From NCBI GenBank assembly GCA_030018495.1, contig JASEFS010000007.1:1-64000 (forward strand): a stretch of 64,000 nt of DNA. The letters run 5' to 3'. Made by a program: the position numbers and the translations under genes. Each line of letters opens with the position of its first letter. Within the stretch, counting starts at the first letter, position 1. Shown in pieces: positions 39,349 to 50,734 of the stretch. The notes under the pieces are model-generated. The model had not been told where the DNA came from. It did not search any database and saw nothing but the letters and a program-made list of their open reading frames with translations. This DNA is from Deltaproteobacteria bacterium (lineage in GTDB: Bacteria > Desulfobacterota > Desulfobaccia > Desulfobaccales > 0-14-0-80-60-11).

Positions 39349-39815
39349 TGGCAGATCCCCTTGCAGACTTGGTGATAGAAAAGCTCAGCCATGTGGCCGG
39401 GCTTTATCACCGCCTCTTGATAATAGTGGCGCCGGTTGGAGCAGGAAAAACCAAGGCTCTGCGTGAAGTGAGCAAGAGCATCGGTTCACCTATGATCAAC
39501 ATTAATCTGGAGCTTTCTCGCCGCATGCTTGACCTAACCGAGCGTCAGCGGGCACTGCAACTTCCTCGGTTGCTTTCTGAGATTGTGAATACTTCTGAAA
39601 GGGATGTGAGCATACTCGATAACATCGAAATCCTTTTCGATATATCGCTCAGACAAGACCCACTTCGGATTCTGCAGAGTCTTTCTCGCCATAAGAAGGT
39701 GATCGTGGCCTGGAGCGGTTCCTTCGATAATGAATACATGACTTACGCGACGCCGGATCACCCGGAGTACAAGCGGTATTTGGTCCGAGATTTCCTGGTC
39801 GTAAGCCCGAAGTAA
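39348..39815 (+). CDS. brxF: BREX-3 protein BrxF, small P-loop ATPase
   Basis: The 155-aa protein has a Walker A APVGAGKTKAL near residue 30 and a Walker B-like region VSILDNIEILFD near residue 90. Position directly before a BrxC-type giant ATPase is the diagnostic start of BREX type 3. Its function within BREX is unresolved; it presumably hydrolyses ATP within the complex. Confidence 0.8.
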   Translation: MADPLADLVIEKLSHVAGLYHRLLIIVAPVGAGKTKALREVSKSIGSPMININLELSRRMLDLTERQRALQLPRLLSEIVNTSERDVSILDNIEILFDISLRQDPLRILQSLSRHKKVIVAWSGSFDNEYMTYATPDHPEYKRYLVRDFLVVSPK

Positions 39816-39856
39816 CGGTATGATGGCAAAGGGAAGATTGTAAGGGGATGGAGACT

Positions 39857-42800
39857 ATGAAATATAGAGACCTGATCCGGTTCGAGCCTATTGAGTCCGT
39901 AGTTCAGTTGCGGGACGCCGATGAAGCGGCTGCCGCCCGACAGCTTGTTGAGACCTATGTCATCTCAGAAGAGATGGCCGAGAAGCTGATAAGCCTTGTC
40001 ATCCCACAACTTCAGTTTGACCAGCCCATGGACAATAAAGGACTTCTGGTCGTTGGGAATTATGGAACCGGGAAATCCCACCTCATGTCGGTGATCTCCG
40101 CTTTAGCCGAAAACGGGGAGCTATCCTCCTATCTGAATGACCGAAATGTGGCCGCTGCAGCAGGTAAAATCGGTGGCTGCTTTAAAGTGGTGCGCACGGA
40201 ATTGGAAGGAATAAAGATGTCCCTCCGGGATTTTATTTGTGGGCATCTTGAGGAAGTTTTCCGTGATTGGGGAGTGGAATTTCAATTTCCCCCGCACGAA
40301 CAAACGCTCAGCCATAAGACCTTGTTCGAAGAGATGATGACAGCATTTCATGAGCAGTTTCCTGATCATGGCCTTCTTTTTGTTGTGGATGAGCTTCTTG
40401 ACTATCTCAACAGCCGTAAGGACCAAGAACTTATTCTGGATTTAAACTTCCTCAGAGTAATCGGCGAGATATGCAAAGATTTGCGTTTCCGGTTCATCGC
40501 CGGTGTCCAAGAAGCCATTTTTGATAGTCCCCGTTTCGCCTTTGTGGCCGACAGCATCCGCCGGGTGAAGGACCGATTTGAGCAAATTCTCATCGCCCGG
40601 AGGGACGTCAAGTTCGTAGTAGCCGAGCGACTACTCAAGAAGACCGGTGAGCAGCAGACTAAAATCCGTGACCACCTCACTCCCTTTGCCAAATTCTATG
40701 GACGTATGAATGAACGTATGGATGAGTTTGTCCGCCTCTTCCCTGTTCATCCAGACTACATTGATGTCTTCGAGCAGATAAGAATTGCCGAAAAACGCGA
40801 AGTCCTTAGAACTCTTTCTCTCGCCATGAAGAAACTGCTTGATAAAGATGTCCCGGATGACCGCCCCGGGCTGATTGCTTACGACAGCTACTGGGCGAAC
40901 TTGCGTGAAAACCCATCTTTTCGTGCTGTTCCAGACATCAGGGCGGTGATCGACTGCAGCCAAGTACTGGAGTCCCGCCTCCAGCAGGCCTTTACCAGGC
41001 CGGCATATAAGCCTATGGCGCTCACAATAATCCATGCCTTATCTGTCCACCGGTTAACCACCGGCGATATATACGCCACCTTGGGTGCGACGGCCGAGGA
41101 ACTGCGTGACGGATTATGCCTGTATCAGCCTGGTATCGAGGACTTGGGCGGCAACCCGGCAGATGATCTGCTTTCCCAGGTGGAGGTTGTTCTTCGAGAA
41201 ATTCATAAAACGGTGAGCGGCCAGTTCATTTCGTCCAACCCGGACAACCGACAATACTATCTCGACCTGAAGAAGACCGATGACTTTGATGCACTCATTG
41301 AAAAGCGTGCTGAGACCCTCGACGACTCGCAGCTTGACCGCTACTACTACGAGGCCCTGAAGCGGGTAATGGAGTGCATCGACCAGACCTATGTCACCGG
41401 CTACAAGATCTGGCAGCACGAACTCGAATGGTTGGAGCGGAAGGCGGCGCGCCAAGGCTACCTGTTTTTCGGGGCGCCAAATGAAAGGTCCACCGCAGTG
41501 CCACCACGCGACTTCTACCTTTACTTTATCCAGCCCTTCGACGCGCCTCACTTCAAGGATGAAAAAAAGCCTGATGAGCTTTTCTTACGCCTGACGAATA
41601 CTGATGAAGCCTTCCGCAGCGCTCTGCGGAACTATGCTGCGGCCCTCGACCTATCTTCCACTGCCTCTGGGCATGCCAAATCTACTTACGAGTCCAAGGC
41701 CTCGAGCTTCCTGCGGGATCTAGTGCTATGGCTACAGAAAAGTATGACCACGGCTTTTGAGGTTACCTATCAGGGGAGGAACAAGTCCCTAACCGAGTGG
41801 GCCAAGGGTAAGTCGATCCGAGAGTTGTCTGGCATTGCCTCCTACGAACGCATCAATTTCCGCGATTTGGTGAACACCATAGCCGGCATCTGCCTTGGGG
41901 CCCATTTCCAGGACCAAGCTCCCGAGTACCCTTTCTTTTCGGTGCTCATTACCGGAGCCAACAGAGCCCAAGCAGCCCAGGACGCCCTGCGGGCCATCGC
42001 TGGGCAGAACCGGACAAAGCAGGCAACCGCAGTGTTAGATGCCCTTGAACTCCTTGACGGAGACCGGCTTGATCCGTACCGGTCGAAGTACGCCAAACAC
42101 ATTCTTGACTTCGTGAACAAGAAGGGACACGGCCAGGTGGTCAACCGCTCCGAGTTGATTCAAGAAGTCCTCGGAGTGGAATACCTTGCCCCGCAGACCA
42201 TGCGACTTGAGCCTGAATGGGCGGTGGTCGTCCTAGCCGCGCTGGTTTACTCCGGCGAGATAGTGCTGGCTATTCCGGGTAAAAAGTTTGATGCCACTGG
42301 TCTTACTCAACTGGCTGGAACAGGAATCGATGAACTGACTCAGTTCAAACACATCGAACGGCCTAAGGACTGGAACTTGCCGGCACTCAAGGCTTTATTC
42401 GAGTTGCTCGGGCTGACGCCGGGCCTGGCCCAATTGGTCACCCAAGGGAAGGAAGAGCCGGTTCAGGAGCTCCAAAAGGCCATAGTAGCGGTGGTGGAAA
42501 GGCTTGTGCTTGCCCAGCAGAACCTACTAACCGGGGTTTTTTTCTGGGGTCGCAATTTGCTGACCGCAGAAGAAATTCAGGGGTTACGTTCCCAGATGGA
42601 TGAGACCAAAAACTTTTTGGAGTTGCTTCAGGCCTACAACTCTCCGGGTAAACTAAAGAATTTCCGCTACGATGTTCAGGAAGTGACCAGTCATCGGGCT
42701 GGGCTCCAGGCTTTAGAAGAGATTGAGTCCTTGCAAGAACTGGTTACTGACCTCGGAGCCACAGCTTCCTATCTCTCTACAGCTGAGGCGGTCTTGCCCA

Positions 42801-43585
42801 TCGGGCATGAATGGATCGATCAAGTGAAGAGAGTGCGAGATGAGGTTCTCGGCCAAATCAGCGACTCTGCCAAGCGAAGCGTAGCAAATTTCCGGCAACA
42901 GACCCAACGTCAGCTTATCGATCTTAAGAAGGCCTATTTACAGTTTTATCTTAGCTTACATACCAAGGCTCGTCTTGGTGTAAACGAAGACAAATTCAAG
43001 GCTCAGCTCATGGTGGATGAGCGTTTGAGGGTTTTGCAGAAGCTTTCCACCATCGACCTTATGCCTCGCCAGCACCTGACCGATTTTCAGAACCGTCTGG
43101 CAGGCCTGAAAAGCTGCTTTGCCCTTACTGAGCCAGAACTTGGCGCCTCACCTGTTTGCCCGCACTGCAGTTATAAACCCGCTGCAGAAGCACTAACGGC
43201 CCCGGCTGGCAAAGTTCTAAACAGCCTGGATGCTGAATTGGACAAGTTGATAGACAACTGGACCCAGACGCTGCTCGCCAATCTGGAGGACCCCACCACT
43301 AAAAGCAATTTGGACCTTCTCAAGCCTGAACCCCGAAAGCTGGTGGATGACTTCATTAAGAGGAGATCATTGCCTGATAAACTGGACCAAGAATTCATCC
43401 AGGCCTTGCAGGAAGTTCTCTCCGGGCTTCTCAAGGTGTCGGTCAAGACCACCGATCTCCGGGCCGCACTGCTCACAGGTGGCTCCCCGGTGACGCCAAC
43501 GGAGATGAGAAAGCGGTTTGAAGAATACTTGGATCAACTCACCAAGGGTAAGGAACCTGAAAAAGTACGGATTGTTTTGGAATGA
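39857..43585 (+). CDS. brxC: BREX protein BrxC/PglY-type large ATPase
   Basis: The 1242-aa protein has Walker [15 protein letters not shown] near residue 60 and a Walker B region [12 protein letters not shown] near residue 175; the rest is long helical repeat with a zinc-knuckle CPHCSYKP near residue 1110. This matches the DUF6079-type BrxC of BREX loci at full length. The ATG at 39857 has GGAG five bases upstream, better than the ATG at 39848. Overlaps the HD gene by four bases. Needed for BREX methylation and phage exclusion in studied systems. Confidence 0.88.
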   Translation: MKYRDLIRFEPIESVVQLRDADEAAAARQLVETYVISEEMAEKLISLVIPQLQFDQPMDNKGLLVVGNYGTGKSHLMSVISALAENGELSSYLNDRNVAAAAGKIGGCFKVVRTELEGIKMSLRDFICGHLEEVFRDWGVEFQFPPHEQTLSHKTLFEEMMTAFHEQFPDHGLLFVVDELLDYLNSRKDQELILDLNFLRVIGEICKDLRFRFIAGVQEAIFDSPRFAFVADSIRRVKDRFEQILIARRDVKFVVAERLLKKTGEQQTKIRDHLTPFAKFYGRMNERMDEFVRLFPVHPDYIDVFEQIRIAEKREVLRTLSLAMKKLLDKDVPDDRPGLIAYDSYWANLRENPSFRAVPDIRAVIDCSQVLESRLQQAFTRPAYKPMALTIIHALSVHRLTTGDIYATLGATAEELRDGLCLYQPGIEDLGGNPADDLLSQVEVVLREIHKTVSGQFISSNPDNRQYYLDLKKTDDFDALIEKRAETLDDSQLDRYYYEALKRVMECIDQTYVTGYKIWQHELEWLERKAARQGYLFFGAPNERSTAVPPRDFYLYFIQPFDAPHFKDEKKPDELFLRLTNTDEAFRSALRNYAAALDLSSTASGHAKSTYESKASSFLRDLVLWLQKSMTTAFEVTYQGRNKSLTEWAKGKSIRELSGIASYERINFRDLVNTIAGICLGAHFQDQAPEYPFFSVLITGANRAQAAQDALRAIAGQNRTKQATAVLDALELLDGDRLDPYRSKYAKHILDFVNKKGHGQVVNRSELIQEVLGVEYLAPQTMRLEPEWAVVVLAALVYSGEIVLAIPGKKFDATGLTQLAGTGIDELTQFKHIERPKDWNLPALKALFELLGLTPGLAQLVTQGKEEPVQELQKAIVAVVERLVLAQQNLLTGVFFWGRNLLTAEEIQGLRSQMDETKNFLELLQAYNSPGKLKNFRYDVQEVTSHRAGLQALEEIESLQELVTDLGATASYLSTAEAVLPIGHEWIDQVKRVRDEVLGQISDSAKRSVANFRQQTQRQLIDLKKAYLQFYLSLHTKARLGVNEDKFKAQLMVDERLRVLQKLSTIDLMPRQHLTDFQNRLAGLKSCFALTEPELGASPVCPHCSYKPAAEALTAPAGKVLNSLDAELDKLIDNWTQTLLANLEDPTTKSNLDLLKPEPRKLVDDFIKRRSLPDKLDQEFIQALQEVLSGLLKVSVKTTDLRAALLTGGSPVTPTEMRKRFEEYLDQLTKGKEPEKVRIVLE

Positions 43586-44919
43586 GAGTGATGGGTAAGA
43601 CTTACGAAATTCGAGACCCGATACACGGTTTTATCGAGCTGAATGAATGGGAGCGGGATATCGTTAATCATCCCGTATTTCAGAGGCTACGCCGGATTCG
43701 TCAGCTTGGCCTCACTGACATGGTATATCCAGGCGCCATGCATACCCGTTTCGAACATTCACTCGGTGTCATGCACGTTGCCACAAAAATGTTCGACCAG
43801 ATCGTAAAGCGCCGGCAAGATTTTTTAGAAACAGAGCTTTCTTTCACTGCAGGTGGCCTTGAGAGAGATCGTGTCCTTGTTCGGCTATCATGCCTATTGC
43901 ACGATGCAGGCCATGCTCCATTTTCTCATGCGGCTGAAGGATTGATGGATAAGGATCCGACAACGAACAAGTCTTATAAACATGAAAACTATTCAGCGGC
44001 AGCTGTGGCGTTCTTGATGCAGGATGTGATTGAGAATCACCCGTTAAATCAGAACTACAAAATAACAGCCCAAGAGATTGCTGATTTCCTCAACGGCCGG
44101 GTGGCTCTTGGCCGAGTCCTTCTTTGGCGGAGCCTCGTTTCAAGTCAATTAGACGCCGACCGTGCCGACTACCTGCTCCGTGATTCACATCACATCGGAG
44201 TAGCTTATGGGAGATACGACCTTAACCGCCTATTGGTAACTTTAACCATTGCTTTAGATCCTGAAACCGAATCCCCTGTTTTAGCGATCGAGGATGGAGG
44301 TGTACATGCGGCTGAGGCTCTGATTCTTGCAAGGTACTTCATGTTTACTCAGGTATATTTCCAACATACGAGACGTGCATACGATCACCATTCCGTCCAG
44401 GCTATTAAACATCTCTTGATGGAGGCGCAAAGAGGCGGCGATCTCGCCAACAAAGAAGCCTTTCCTTCGCCAACCTCACGAGAAAATATGGAGCAGTATT
44501 TGAAATGGGATGACTGGCGCGTTCTTGGGATGATTCATCGTGGCCTCGCCAGTGAACATGGTGATATACTATTAAATCGTCAACACCACCGCCGGGTTTT
44601 CGAAACCCCTGAAGTCCCGAATACTTCTGACCTTGAGTTCGCAGAACAAGTTTTCGCAGGATTAGATGACCTTGTAAGTTTCGTGGATAAAGCTGAAAGC
44701 TCTTGGTACAAGTTCGAGTCGGCTGATATCCCGATTTTACTCAGACCAGGCCAGGGTGACGAGGAGCTCACCAAGCTTTCCAGACTGTCCACGGTTGTCA
44801 GTGGTCTGAAAGCCGTCAGCAGAACTCGTGTCTATGTCGCCATTGAAAACAAAGAGGAGGCACTTGAGAGAGTTCGTGTTCTCCGCCAGCAAAAAGAGCA
44901 AAAGGAGGCTCAAGCATGA
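43582..44919 (+). CDS. HD-domain (SAMHD1/YwfO-like) phosphohydrolase
   Basis: The 445-aa protein begins [20 protein letters not shown] and carries [32 protein letters not shown] and [14 protein letters not shown], the H...HD...D metal-binding residues of HD phosphohydrolases related to dNTPases. Such enzymes can remove dNTPs, a recognised antiviral tactic. Overlaps brxC and the next gene by four bases each, so it is co-translated with BREX although not a BREX-3 core gene. The HD-YwgA pairing also exists in Bacillus (ywfO-ywgA). Confidence 0.85.
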   Translation: MRVMGKTYEIRDPIHGFIELNEWERDIVNHPVFQRLRRIRQLGLTDMVYPGAMHTRFEHSLGVMHVATKMFDQIVKRRQDFLETELSFTAGGLERDRVLVRLSCLLHDAGHAPFSHAAEGLMDKDPTTNKSYKHENYSAAAVAFLMQDVIENHPLNQNYKITAQEIADFLNGRVALGRVLLWRSLVSSQLDADRADYLLRDSHHIGVAYGRYDLNRLLVTLTIALDPETESPVLAIEDGGVHAAEALILARYFMFTQVYFQHTRRAYDHHSVQAIKHLLMEAQRGGDLANKEAFPSPTSRENMEQYLKWDDWRVLGMIHRGLASEHGDILLNRQHHRRVFETPEVPNTSDLEFAEQVFAGLDDLVSFVDKAESSWYKFESADIPILLRPGQGDEELTKLSRLSTVVSGLKAVSRTRVYVAIENKEEALERVRVLRQQKEQKEAQA

Positions 44920-45491
44920 AAGTCAGTCTGGACATTCCGTGGCAAAGGTATGCGCTCATTGCTGAGCTTGCCCAGCGTTGCGAAGGAAAATGCCCTCAAT
45001 TCGGCAAAACTGTGCTGCAAAAAATGGTGTATCTGCTGCAAGAGGTTTTTCATATTGATTGTGGCTATGATTTTGATATCTACGCCTATGGTCCTTTCAC
45101 CCCTCAGCTCTTGCAAGACCTGGATCTTGTGGAGCACACTGGCGCCGTAAAAATTCATCCTGTTGCGTCCATGACGGGCGGATATGAGATCAGTCCCGGT
45201 GGACAGGCGGCTGCACTTATTCAAAAGGGATCAGACTTTCTCAACAAGGGGGAGGTGAAAAAGGCCATTGAAACCCTGGTTGATGAATTTGGACGCTTTT
45301 GGGCCAAGGACTTGGAGCTTCGCTCAACGATTATCTTCGTACAACGAGATTCTCAAAAGCAGGGAAAACTTCTTTCAGCCGATGACATTGTAGAAATTGT
45401 TAAACAAATAAAGCCCAAATTTACCAATGCGGAAATCCGTGACGCCGTCGAGGAGTTGAAGTCGAAAAAATATTTGGAGCCGGTTGCCTAA
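44916..45491 (+). CDS. YwgA-like protein
   Basis: The 191-aa protein has KTVLQKMVYLLQEVFHIDCGYDF-IYAYGPFTPQLLQDL, the signature of YwgA-family (SocA/Panacea-related) proteins. It overlaps the HD phosphohydrolase gene (ATGA); the pair probably acts as a unit in which YwgA controls or adapts the enzyme. Function of YwgA itself is not established. Confidence 0.65.
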   Translation: MKVSLDIPWQRYALIAELAQRCEGKCPQFGKTVLQKMVYLLQEVFHIDCGYDFDIYAYGPFTPQLLQDLDLVEHTGAVKIHPVASMTGGYEISPGGQAAALIQKGSDFLNKGEVKKAIETLVDEFGRFWAKDLELRSTIIFVQRDSQKQGKLLSADDIVEIVKQIKPKFTNAEIRDAVEELKSKKYLEPVA

Positions 45492-45532
45492 AATATATAC
45501 ACCGGGATCTTTGCTGGGGAAAGGAGATAAAA

Positions 45533-45781
45533 ATGAGCAAAGGTAGAGATCGTACAGTTTCTCGCCGCCCTGATGGCACTTGGGAAAACAAGCGAAATGA
45601 TGCCAAGAAAGCATCCAGCCTGCATCAGACCCAGAAAGAAGCAGAACAGGCGGCCAGAGAGATGCTGCGGAAACAAGGTGGAGGAGAGCTGACGACAAAA
45701 GGCCGCGACGGCAAGATAAGGAGCAAGGATACCATAGCGCCCGGCAATGATCCCAATCCGCCCAAGGATACGGAGCATTAG
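45533..45781 (+). CDS. DUF2188 protein (82 aa)
   Basis: RTVSRRPDGTWENKRNDAKKASSLHQTQKEAEQAAREML is the DUF2188 motif, a small basic two-strand-plus-helix fold of unknown role. AAAGGAG precedes the ATG. It lies between the HD/YwgA pair and pglX. Confidence 0.75.
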   Translation: MSKGRDRTVSRRPDGTWENKRNDAKKASSLHQTQKEAEQAAREMLRKQGGGELTTKGRDGKIRSKDTIAPGNDPNPPKDTEH

Positions 45782-45818
45782 CCGAATCGGGGTGAGTCCC
45801 AGAGTCAAGGCGGATGAC

Positions 45819-48650
45819 ATGACAAGTCAAAAGAAAAGCACCGGTCCTTCTGAAAAATTGTTCGCCGAGCCGCAGGCGCACATGTTTGAAAAGTTTTATG
45901 AAGAGAGGATAAAAGAAGGGCAGCACCCCGTGGAATGCCTGGGGATGACATTCCCAGACGATAAGACCCGGCGGCAATATTTCCTTGAAAAATTGCGGGA
46001 GAAGCTGAAGGACCCAAAGTTTCGCAAGATCGAGGGCTTTCCAATCGGGTCGGATGAAGATATCCTTGCTCTGTCCGACCCGCCCTACTACACCGCCTGT
46101 CCTAACCCTTTCATCGAAGATTTTATCAAGCATTACGGCAAGTCCTATGACCCGGCCACCGACACCTATCGCCGGGAGCCCTTTGCCGCGGATGTGAGCG
46201 AAGGGAAGAACGATCCTATTTACAACGCCCATTCCTACCACACCAAAGTGCCCCACAAGGCCATCATGCGGTACATCCTGCATTATACGGAACCAGGAGA
46301 TATTGTTTTTGATGGGTTTTGTGGGACAGGCATGACTGGGGTTGCAGCCCAAATGTGTGCGGACAGAGCTGCTATAGAAGAGCTTAATCTTAGAGTGCAA
46401 AAAGACGGAGTAGTTTCAGATTCGGGTAATTCACAAATCGGTAAAATTGGTTTGCGATATTCTATCCTTTGTGACCTTTCGCCAATCGCATCCTTTGTGG
46501 CTGCTCGATATAACGATTTCCAGCCTCCAACCTTTTCCTCAAGTGCGATGACAAAAATAATCGAAACACTGAAGTCAGAATTTGGTGATTACTACGATAC
46601 AACAGCCCCAGACTCTGGCTTCCCTGGGATCGCTCAATTCTATGTTTGGTCAGAGGTATTTGCCTGTCCTCATTGCGCTTTTTCGGCACCCTTATATGTC
46701 TTTGCTGTTGATATCGCTACTTACAAACTGAAATCCGACTTCTCATGTCCTTCGTGTAATGCGCAACTGACAAAGGAGAATCTGGACAGAGTTTGGACGA
46801 CTTCGATCGATCCCACAAATAATAAGCCTCGAAAAGAAGCACGATGCGAACTCGTTGAAGTCTCTGCTCGGATCAAAAATCGCACGCAGAGGTTCGCTCC
46901 TACGAAATACGATCATGAGAAGCTCGAGAAAATTGTCCGAAAAGGGCTGGCATGGGTACCTTCTGATGAGTTCCCCCATGGCCGGCAAACTCGGAAAGTA
47001 AAATCCGGCTCTGGAATATCGACGATCTCGCAGATGTTTACACCGCGATCATTGGCTATTATAAGCCAGGCGTGGGAATTGATCCTCAAAGATGATATTG
47101 GTAAACGGAGGTTTAATGGACTTTTTCTTTTGTCTTCTGTTCTAACTCTTCTCTCTAGGCGTGAACGTTATAGAGATGGCACTGGGAAAGGGGCCCAGTC
47201 AGGCACACTTTATGTTCCATCACTTCAAATCGAAAAGAATGCGTTTGATGTTATTGAAAGGAAACGGAAATCATTTGAGACCCTTGGACTTAACACTTTT
47301 GCGGGGCACTCAATCGTCACTTGCCAATCTCATGCTGATCTTTTTAATATCCAGGATAACTCTGTTGATTACATATTTACTGATCCACCATTTGGAGAAT
47401 CATTGCAATATGCTGAACTTAACTTTTTTCACGAAGCATGGCTTAGAGTATATACTCAGTTGAAACAGGACTGTGTGTTGAATTATGTACATGGCAAGGA
47501 CCTTCCATTCTATCAAGCCCTCATGATCGGTGCTTTCACCCAGGCTTATAGAATTCTAAAACCTGGAAGATGGATAACCGTTGAGTTTCACAACTCACAG
47601 AATAGTGTATGGATGGCAATACAAGAGGCTCTTTGGAGAGCGGGGTTTACCGTCGCTGACGTTCGTATTCTCGATAAAAAGCAGGGAACATTTAATGTAG
47701 TAAATAGGGCCGGAGCAGTAAAACAAGATCTTGTTATATCAGCATACAAACCTAACGGTGGTCTCGAAGAAAGATTCAAGCTCACGGCTGGGGCTGAAGA
47801 AGGGGTCTGGGACTTCATCCGAGCACATTTGAAGCAACTCCCGGTCTTCGTCACCAAGGACGGCCGGGCCGAGGTCATCGCCGAGCGGCAGAACTACCTG
47901 CTCTTTGACCGCATGGTAGCCTTCCACGTGCAGCGGGGCGTCACCGTGCCCCTGTCCGCCGCGGAGTTCTATCAGGGGCTGGCCCAGCGCTTTCCGGAGC
48001 GGGATGGCATGTATTTTCTCCCTGAGCAGGTGGCGGAGTACGACAAGAAGCGCCTGACGGTAAAGGAGATCATGCAGCTTGAGCTTTTCGTCATCGACGA
48101 ATCATCCGCCATCCAGTGGCTCCGGCAGCAGCTTCTCGCTAAGCCCCAGACCTTCCAGGACCTGCACCCCCAATTCCTCAAGGAAATCGGCGGCTGGCAG
48201 AAGCACGAAAAGCCCTTGGAGCTCTCGGAACTCCTGGCCGACAATTTTCTCCGCTACGAAGGCCAGGGTGAAGTCCCCGGCCAAATCCACAGCTATCTCT
48301 CTTCCAACTTCAAGGAACTGCGCAACCTTCCCAAAGACGACCCGGCCCTGCGGGCCAAGGCCAAGGACCGCTGGTATGTCCCCGATCCCAATAAGGCCAC
48401 CGACCTGGAAAAACTGCGGGAACGGCGACTCCTGAAGGAATTCCAGGAATACCGGGAATCCCCCCAGAAGAAACTCAAGGTCTTCCGGCTGGAAGCAGTG
48501 CGGGCTGGCTTCAAGAAGGCCTGGCAGGAACGGGACTACTCCACCATCATCGAAGTGGCCCGCAAAATCCCGGAAACCATCCTCCACGAAGACCCCAAGC
48601 TCTTGATGTATTACGACCAGGCTCTAACCCGTATGGAAGCAAAAGGATGA
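45819..48650 (+). CDS. pglXI: BREX-3 adenine-specific DNA methyltransferase PglXI
   Basis: The 943-aa protein has SDPPYYTACPNPF near residue 90, IVFDGFCGTGMTGVAA (SAM-binding motif) near residue 170 and FTDPPFGESLQYAEL near residue 520. Zinc knuckles CPHCAF and CPSC lie between. It marks self DNA for BREX. The start at 45819 follows the in-frame stretch from 45747, which lacks support. Base composition changes sharply inside the gene: the segment from about 46300 to 47770 is much AT-richer than both ends, indicating a replaced specificity/catalytic region. Confidence 0.85.
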   Translation: MTSQKKSTGPSEKLFAEPQAHMFEKFYEERIKEGQHPVECLGMTFPDDKTRRQYFLEKLREKLKDPKFRKIEGFPIGSDEDILALSDPPYYTACPNPFIEDFIKHYGKSYDPATDTYRREPFAADVSEGKNDPIYNAHSYHTKVPHKAIMRYILHYTEPGDIVFDGFCGTGMTGVAAQMCADRAAIEELNLRVQKDGVVSDSGNSQIGKIGLRYSILCDLSPIASFVAARYNDFQPPTFSSSAMTKIIETLKSEFGDYYDTTAPDSGFPGIAQFYVWSEVFACPHCAFSAPLYVFAVDIATYKLKSDFSCPSCNAQLTKENLDRVWTTSIDPTNNKPRKEARCELVEVSARIKNRTQRFAPTKYDHEKLEKIVRKGLAWVPSDEFPHGRQTRKVKSGSGISTISQMFTPRSLAIISQAWELILKDDIGKRRFNGLFLLSSVLTLLSRRERYRDGTGKGAQSGTLYVPSLQIEKNAFDVIERKRKSFETLGLNTFAGHSIVTCQSHADLFNIQDNSVDYIFTDPPFGESLQYAELNFFHEAWLRVYTQLKQDCVLNYVHGKDLPFYQALMIGAFTQAYRILKPGRWITVEFHNSQNSVWMAIQEALWRAGFTVADVRILDKKQGTFNVVNRAGAVKQDLVISAYKPNGGLEERFKLTAGAEEGVWDFIRAHLKQLPVFVTKDGRAEVIAERQNYLLFDRMVAFHVQRGVTVPLSAAEFYQGLAQRFPERDGMYFLPEQVAEYDKKRLTVKEIMQLELFVIDESSAIQWLRQQLLAKPQTFQDLHPQFLKEIGGWQKHEKPLELSELLADNFLRYEGQGEVPGQIHSYLSSNFKELRNLPKDDPALRAKAKDRWYVPDPNKATDLEKLRERRLLKEFQEYRESPQKKLKVFRLEAVRAGFKKAWQERDYSTIIEVARKIPETILHEDPKLLMYYDQALTRMEAKG

Positions 48651-50731
48651 AACAGCAGGCCTTGACCCTGTTACGCCAGGCTTTGGCTCAGCCGGAAGCA
48701 ACTTTTCGCGCGGGTCAATGGGAAGCTATCTCCGCCCTTGTCCAGGATAATTCTCAGCTATTAGTGGTGCAGCGCACCGGCTGGGGAAAAAGTGTGGTGT
48801 ATTTTCTGGCCACCCGGTTGCTGCGGGACCAGGGTAAGGGCCCGACTCTCTTAATTTCCCCTTTGCTGGCCTTGATGCGCAACCAGGTGGAGATGGCGGA
48901 GCGCCTGGGGGTCAGAGCGGCAACCATCAATTCCACCAACCGGGAGGAATGGAAGGAAATCCAGGCTCGTCTCCTGGGAGGCGACGTGGATATCCTGCTG
49001 GTGTCGCCTGAGAGACTGGCCAATGACGAGTTCCGTGAACAGGTGCTCATGCCCCTGGCCGGCGCCATCGGCCTGTTTGTGGTGGATGAGGCCCACTGCA
49101 TCTCTGACTGGGGACATGATTTTCGCCCGGACTATCGCCGGATTACCCGGATATTGCAGGCATTGCCGCCCAATATCCCGGTCTTGGCAACCACCGCCAC
49201 CGCCAATGACCGGGTGGTTAATGATGTTCAAACACAACTGGGGCCGCGGTTGATCTTGCTCCGTGGTCCTCTTGGCCGGGCCAGTTTGCGCTTGCAGAAT
49301 ATTCATCTCCCCAGCCAGGCGGCCAGGATGGCCTGGCTGGCCGAGCATTTGCCGGCTCTCCCCGGCTCCGGCATTATTTACACACTAACCATTCGGGATG
49401 CTCAGCGGCTGGCCACCTGGTTACAATCGGAAGGGATCCAGGCTTTTGCTTACTGGGGAGGATTGGATAACGACAGCCGGGTGGATTTGGAACAGAAGCT
49501 GCTCGACAACCGCATCAAAGCTTTGGTAGCCACCAGCGCCCTGGGAATGGGCTTCGACAAACCGGACCTGGGCTTTGTTATCCACTTCCAGCGCCCGGGG
49601 TCAGTGGTGCATTATTACCAGCAGGTGGGCCGGGCCGGCCGCGCTCTGGATGAGGCTTACGGCATCATGTTAAGCGGCGCCGAGGACGAGGATATCACCG
49701 ACTATTTCATAAGAACCGCGTTCCCTCCCGAAGGGCATACCCGGGAAGTATTAGCGGCTTTGAACGACGCAGAAGATGGACTTAGCTTGCCCAAACTGGA
49801 AGGGTGCTTGAATTTAAGACGGGGCCAGATAGAAAAGGTGTTAAAAGTTCTCGCAGTAGAAACCCCGGCCCCCATAGTGAAGCGGGGCTCACGCTGGTAT
49901 GCCACGGCAATTACCTATACTCCTGACGATGCCAAGATAACTCGCCTTACCGAAATTCGCCGACAAGAACAGGCGAGGATGCGCGAATATCTGAGCAGCT
50001 CATCTTGTCTTATGGCCTTCTTAGGACAGGAACTTGATGATCCCGAGGCGGAAGCCTGTGGGCGATGTTCGCCATGTGTGGGGCAACCCTTATTACCCGA
50101 AGGTTATTCCTTGGGGACAGCCAACCGGGCTGTAGAATTCTTGCGACGCAATTATCAGGTGATTGAGCCCCGCAAGCAGTGGCCAGGCGATGCCTTAATA
50201 GCCCAAGGATGGCAAGGGACCATCCCTGCCAGTTTGCGGACTGAAGAAGGACGCGCTCTCTGTCTCTGGGGAGACGCCGGCTGGGGAGAATTGGTGAAAC
50301 AGGGCAAACAGGTGCAGGGGCGTTTCGCCGACGAGTTGGTTGCTGGAGTAGTGGATATGGTAAAAAATCGCTGGCAACCCACACCGTTTCCGACTTGGGT
50401 GACTTGCGTGCCCTCCTTGAATCACCCCACTCTGGTGCCCGACTTTGCACTGCGGGTGGCTGAGGCGCTGGCCTTACCTTTTATACCCTGTGTAGAAAAA
50501 TTGCGGTCTACCCGCCCACAGAAGCAGATGCAAAACAGTTATCAGCAGGCTAATAACCTGGCTGGTGCTTATACCGTGAGAAAAGAGCAGATACAAAAAG
50601 GTCCGGTTTTCCTAGTAGATGACATGGTCGACTCCCGCTGGACGATGACAGTCATCGCTGCCCTCTTGCGAGAGGCTGGGGCAGGTCTCGTCTTCCCTTT
50701 GGCACTGGCACTGACCACAGCGGCGGAGTGA
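48647..50731 (+). CDS. RecQ-type helicase fused to a phosphoribosyltransferase domain
   Basis: Residues about 15-340 are a RecQ/DEAH helicase: QRTGWGKSVVYFL (Walker A), VVDEAHCISDWGHDFRPDYRR, ATTATA, and the motif VI region QQVGRAGRALDEA. A zinc site follows (CLMAFL ... CGRCSPC). The C-terminal 150 residues resemble a PRTase, with a PRPP-binding loop VFLVDDMVDSRWTMTVIA. The start overlaps the pglX stop by four bases. Paired with a DprA-like gene three bases downstream. A nucleotide-sensing or DNA-degrading defence role is inferred. Confidence 0.85.
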   Translation: MKQQALTLLRQALAQPEATFRAGQWEAISALVQDNSQLLVVQRTGWGKSVVYFLATRLLRDQGKGPTLLISPLLALMRNQVEMAERLGVRAATINSTNREEWKEIQARLLGGDVDILLVSPERLANDEFREQVLMPLAGAIGLFVVDEAHCISDWGHDFRPDYRRITRILQALPPNIPVLATTATANDRVVNDVQTQLGPRLILLRGPLGRASLRLQNIHLPSQAARMAWLAEHLPALPGSGIIYTLTIRDAQRLATWLQSEGIQAFAYWGGLDNDSRVDLEQKLLDNRIKALVATSALGMGFDKPDLGFVIHFQRPGSVVHYYQQVGRAGRALDEAYGIMLSGAEDEDITDYFIRTAFPPEGHTREVLAALNDAEDGLSLPKLEGCLNLRRGQIEKVLKVLAVETPAPIVKRGSRWYATAITYTPDDAKITRLTEIRRQEQARMREYLSSSSCLMAFLGQELDDPEAEACGRCSPCVGQPLLPEGYSLGTANRAVEFLRRNYQVIEPRKQWPGDALIAQGWQGTIPASLRTEEGRALCLWGDAGWGELVKQGKQVQGRFADELVAGVVDMVKNRWQPTPFPTWVTCVPSLNHPTLVPDFALRVAEALALPFIPCVEKLRSTRPQKQMQNSYQQANNLAGAYTVRKEQIQKGPVFLVDDMVDSRWTMTVIAALLREAGAGLVFPLALALTTAAE

Positions 50732-50734
50732 AAA

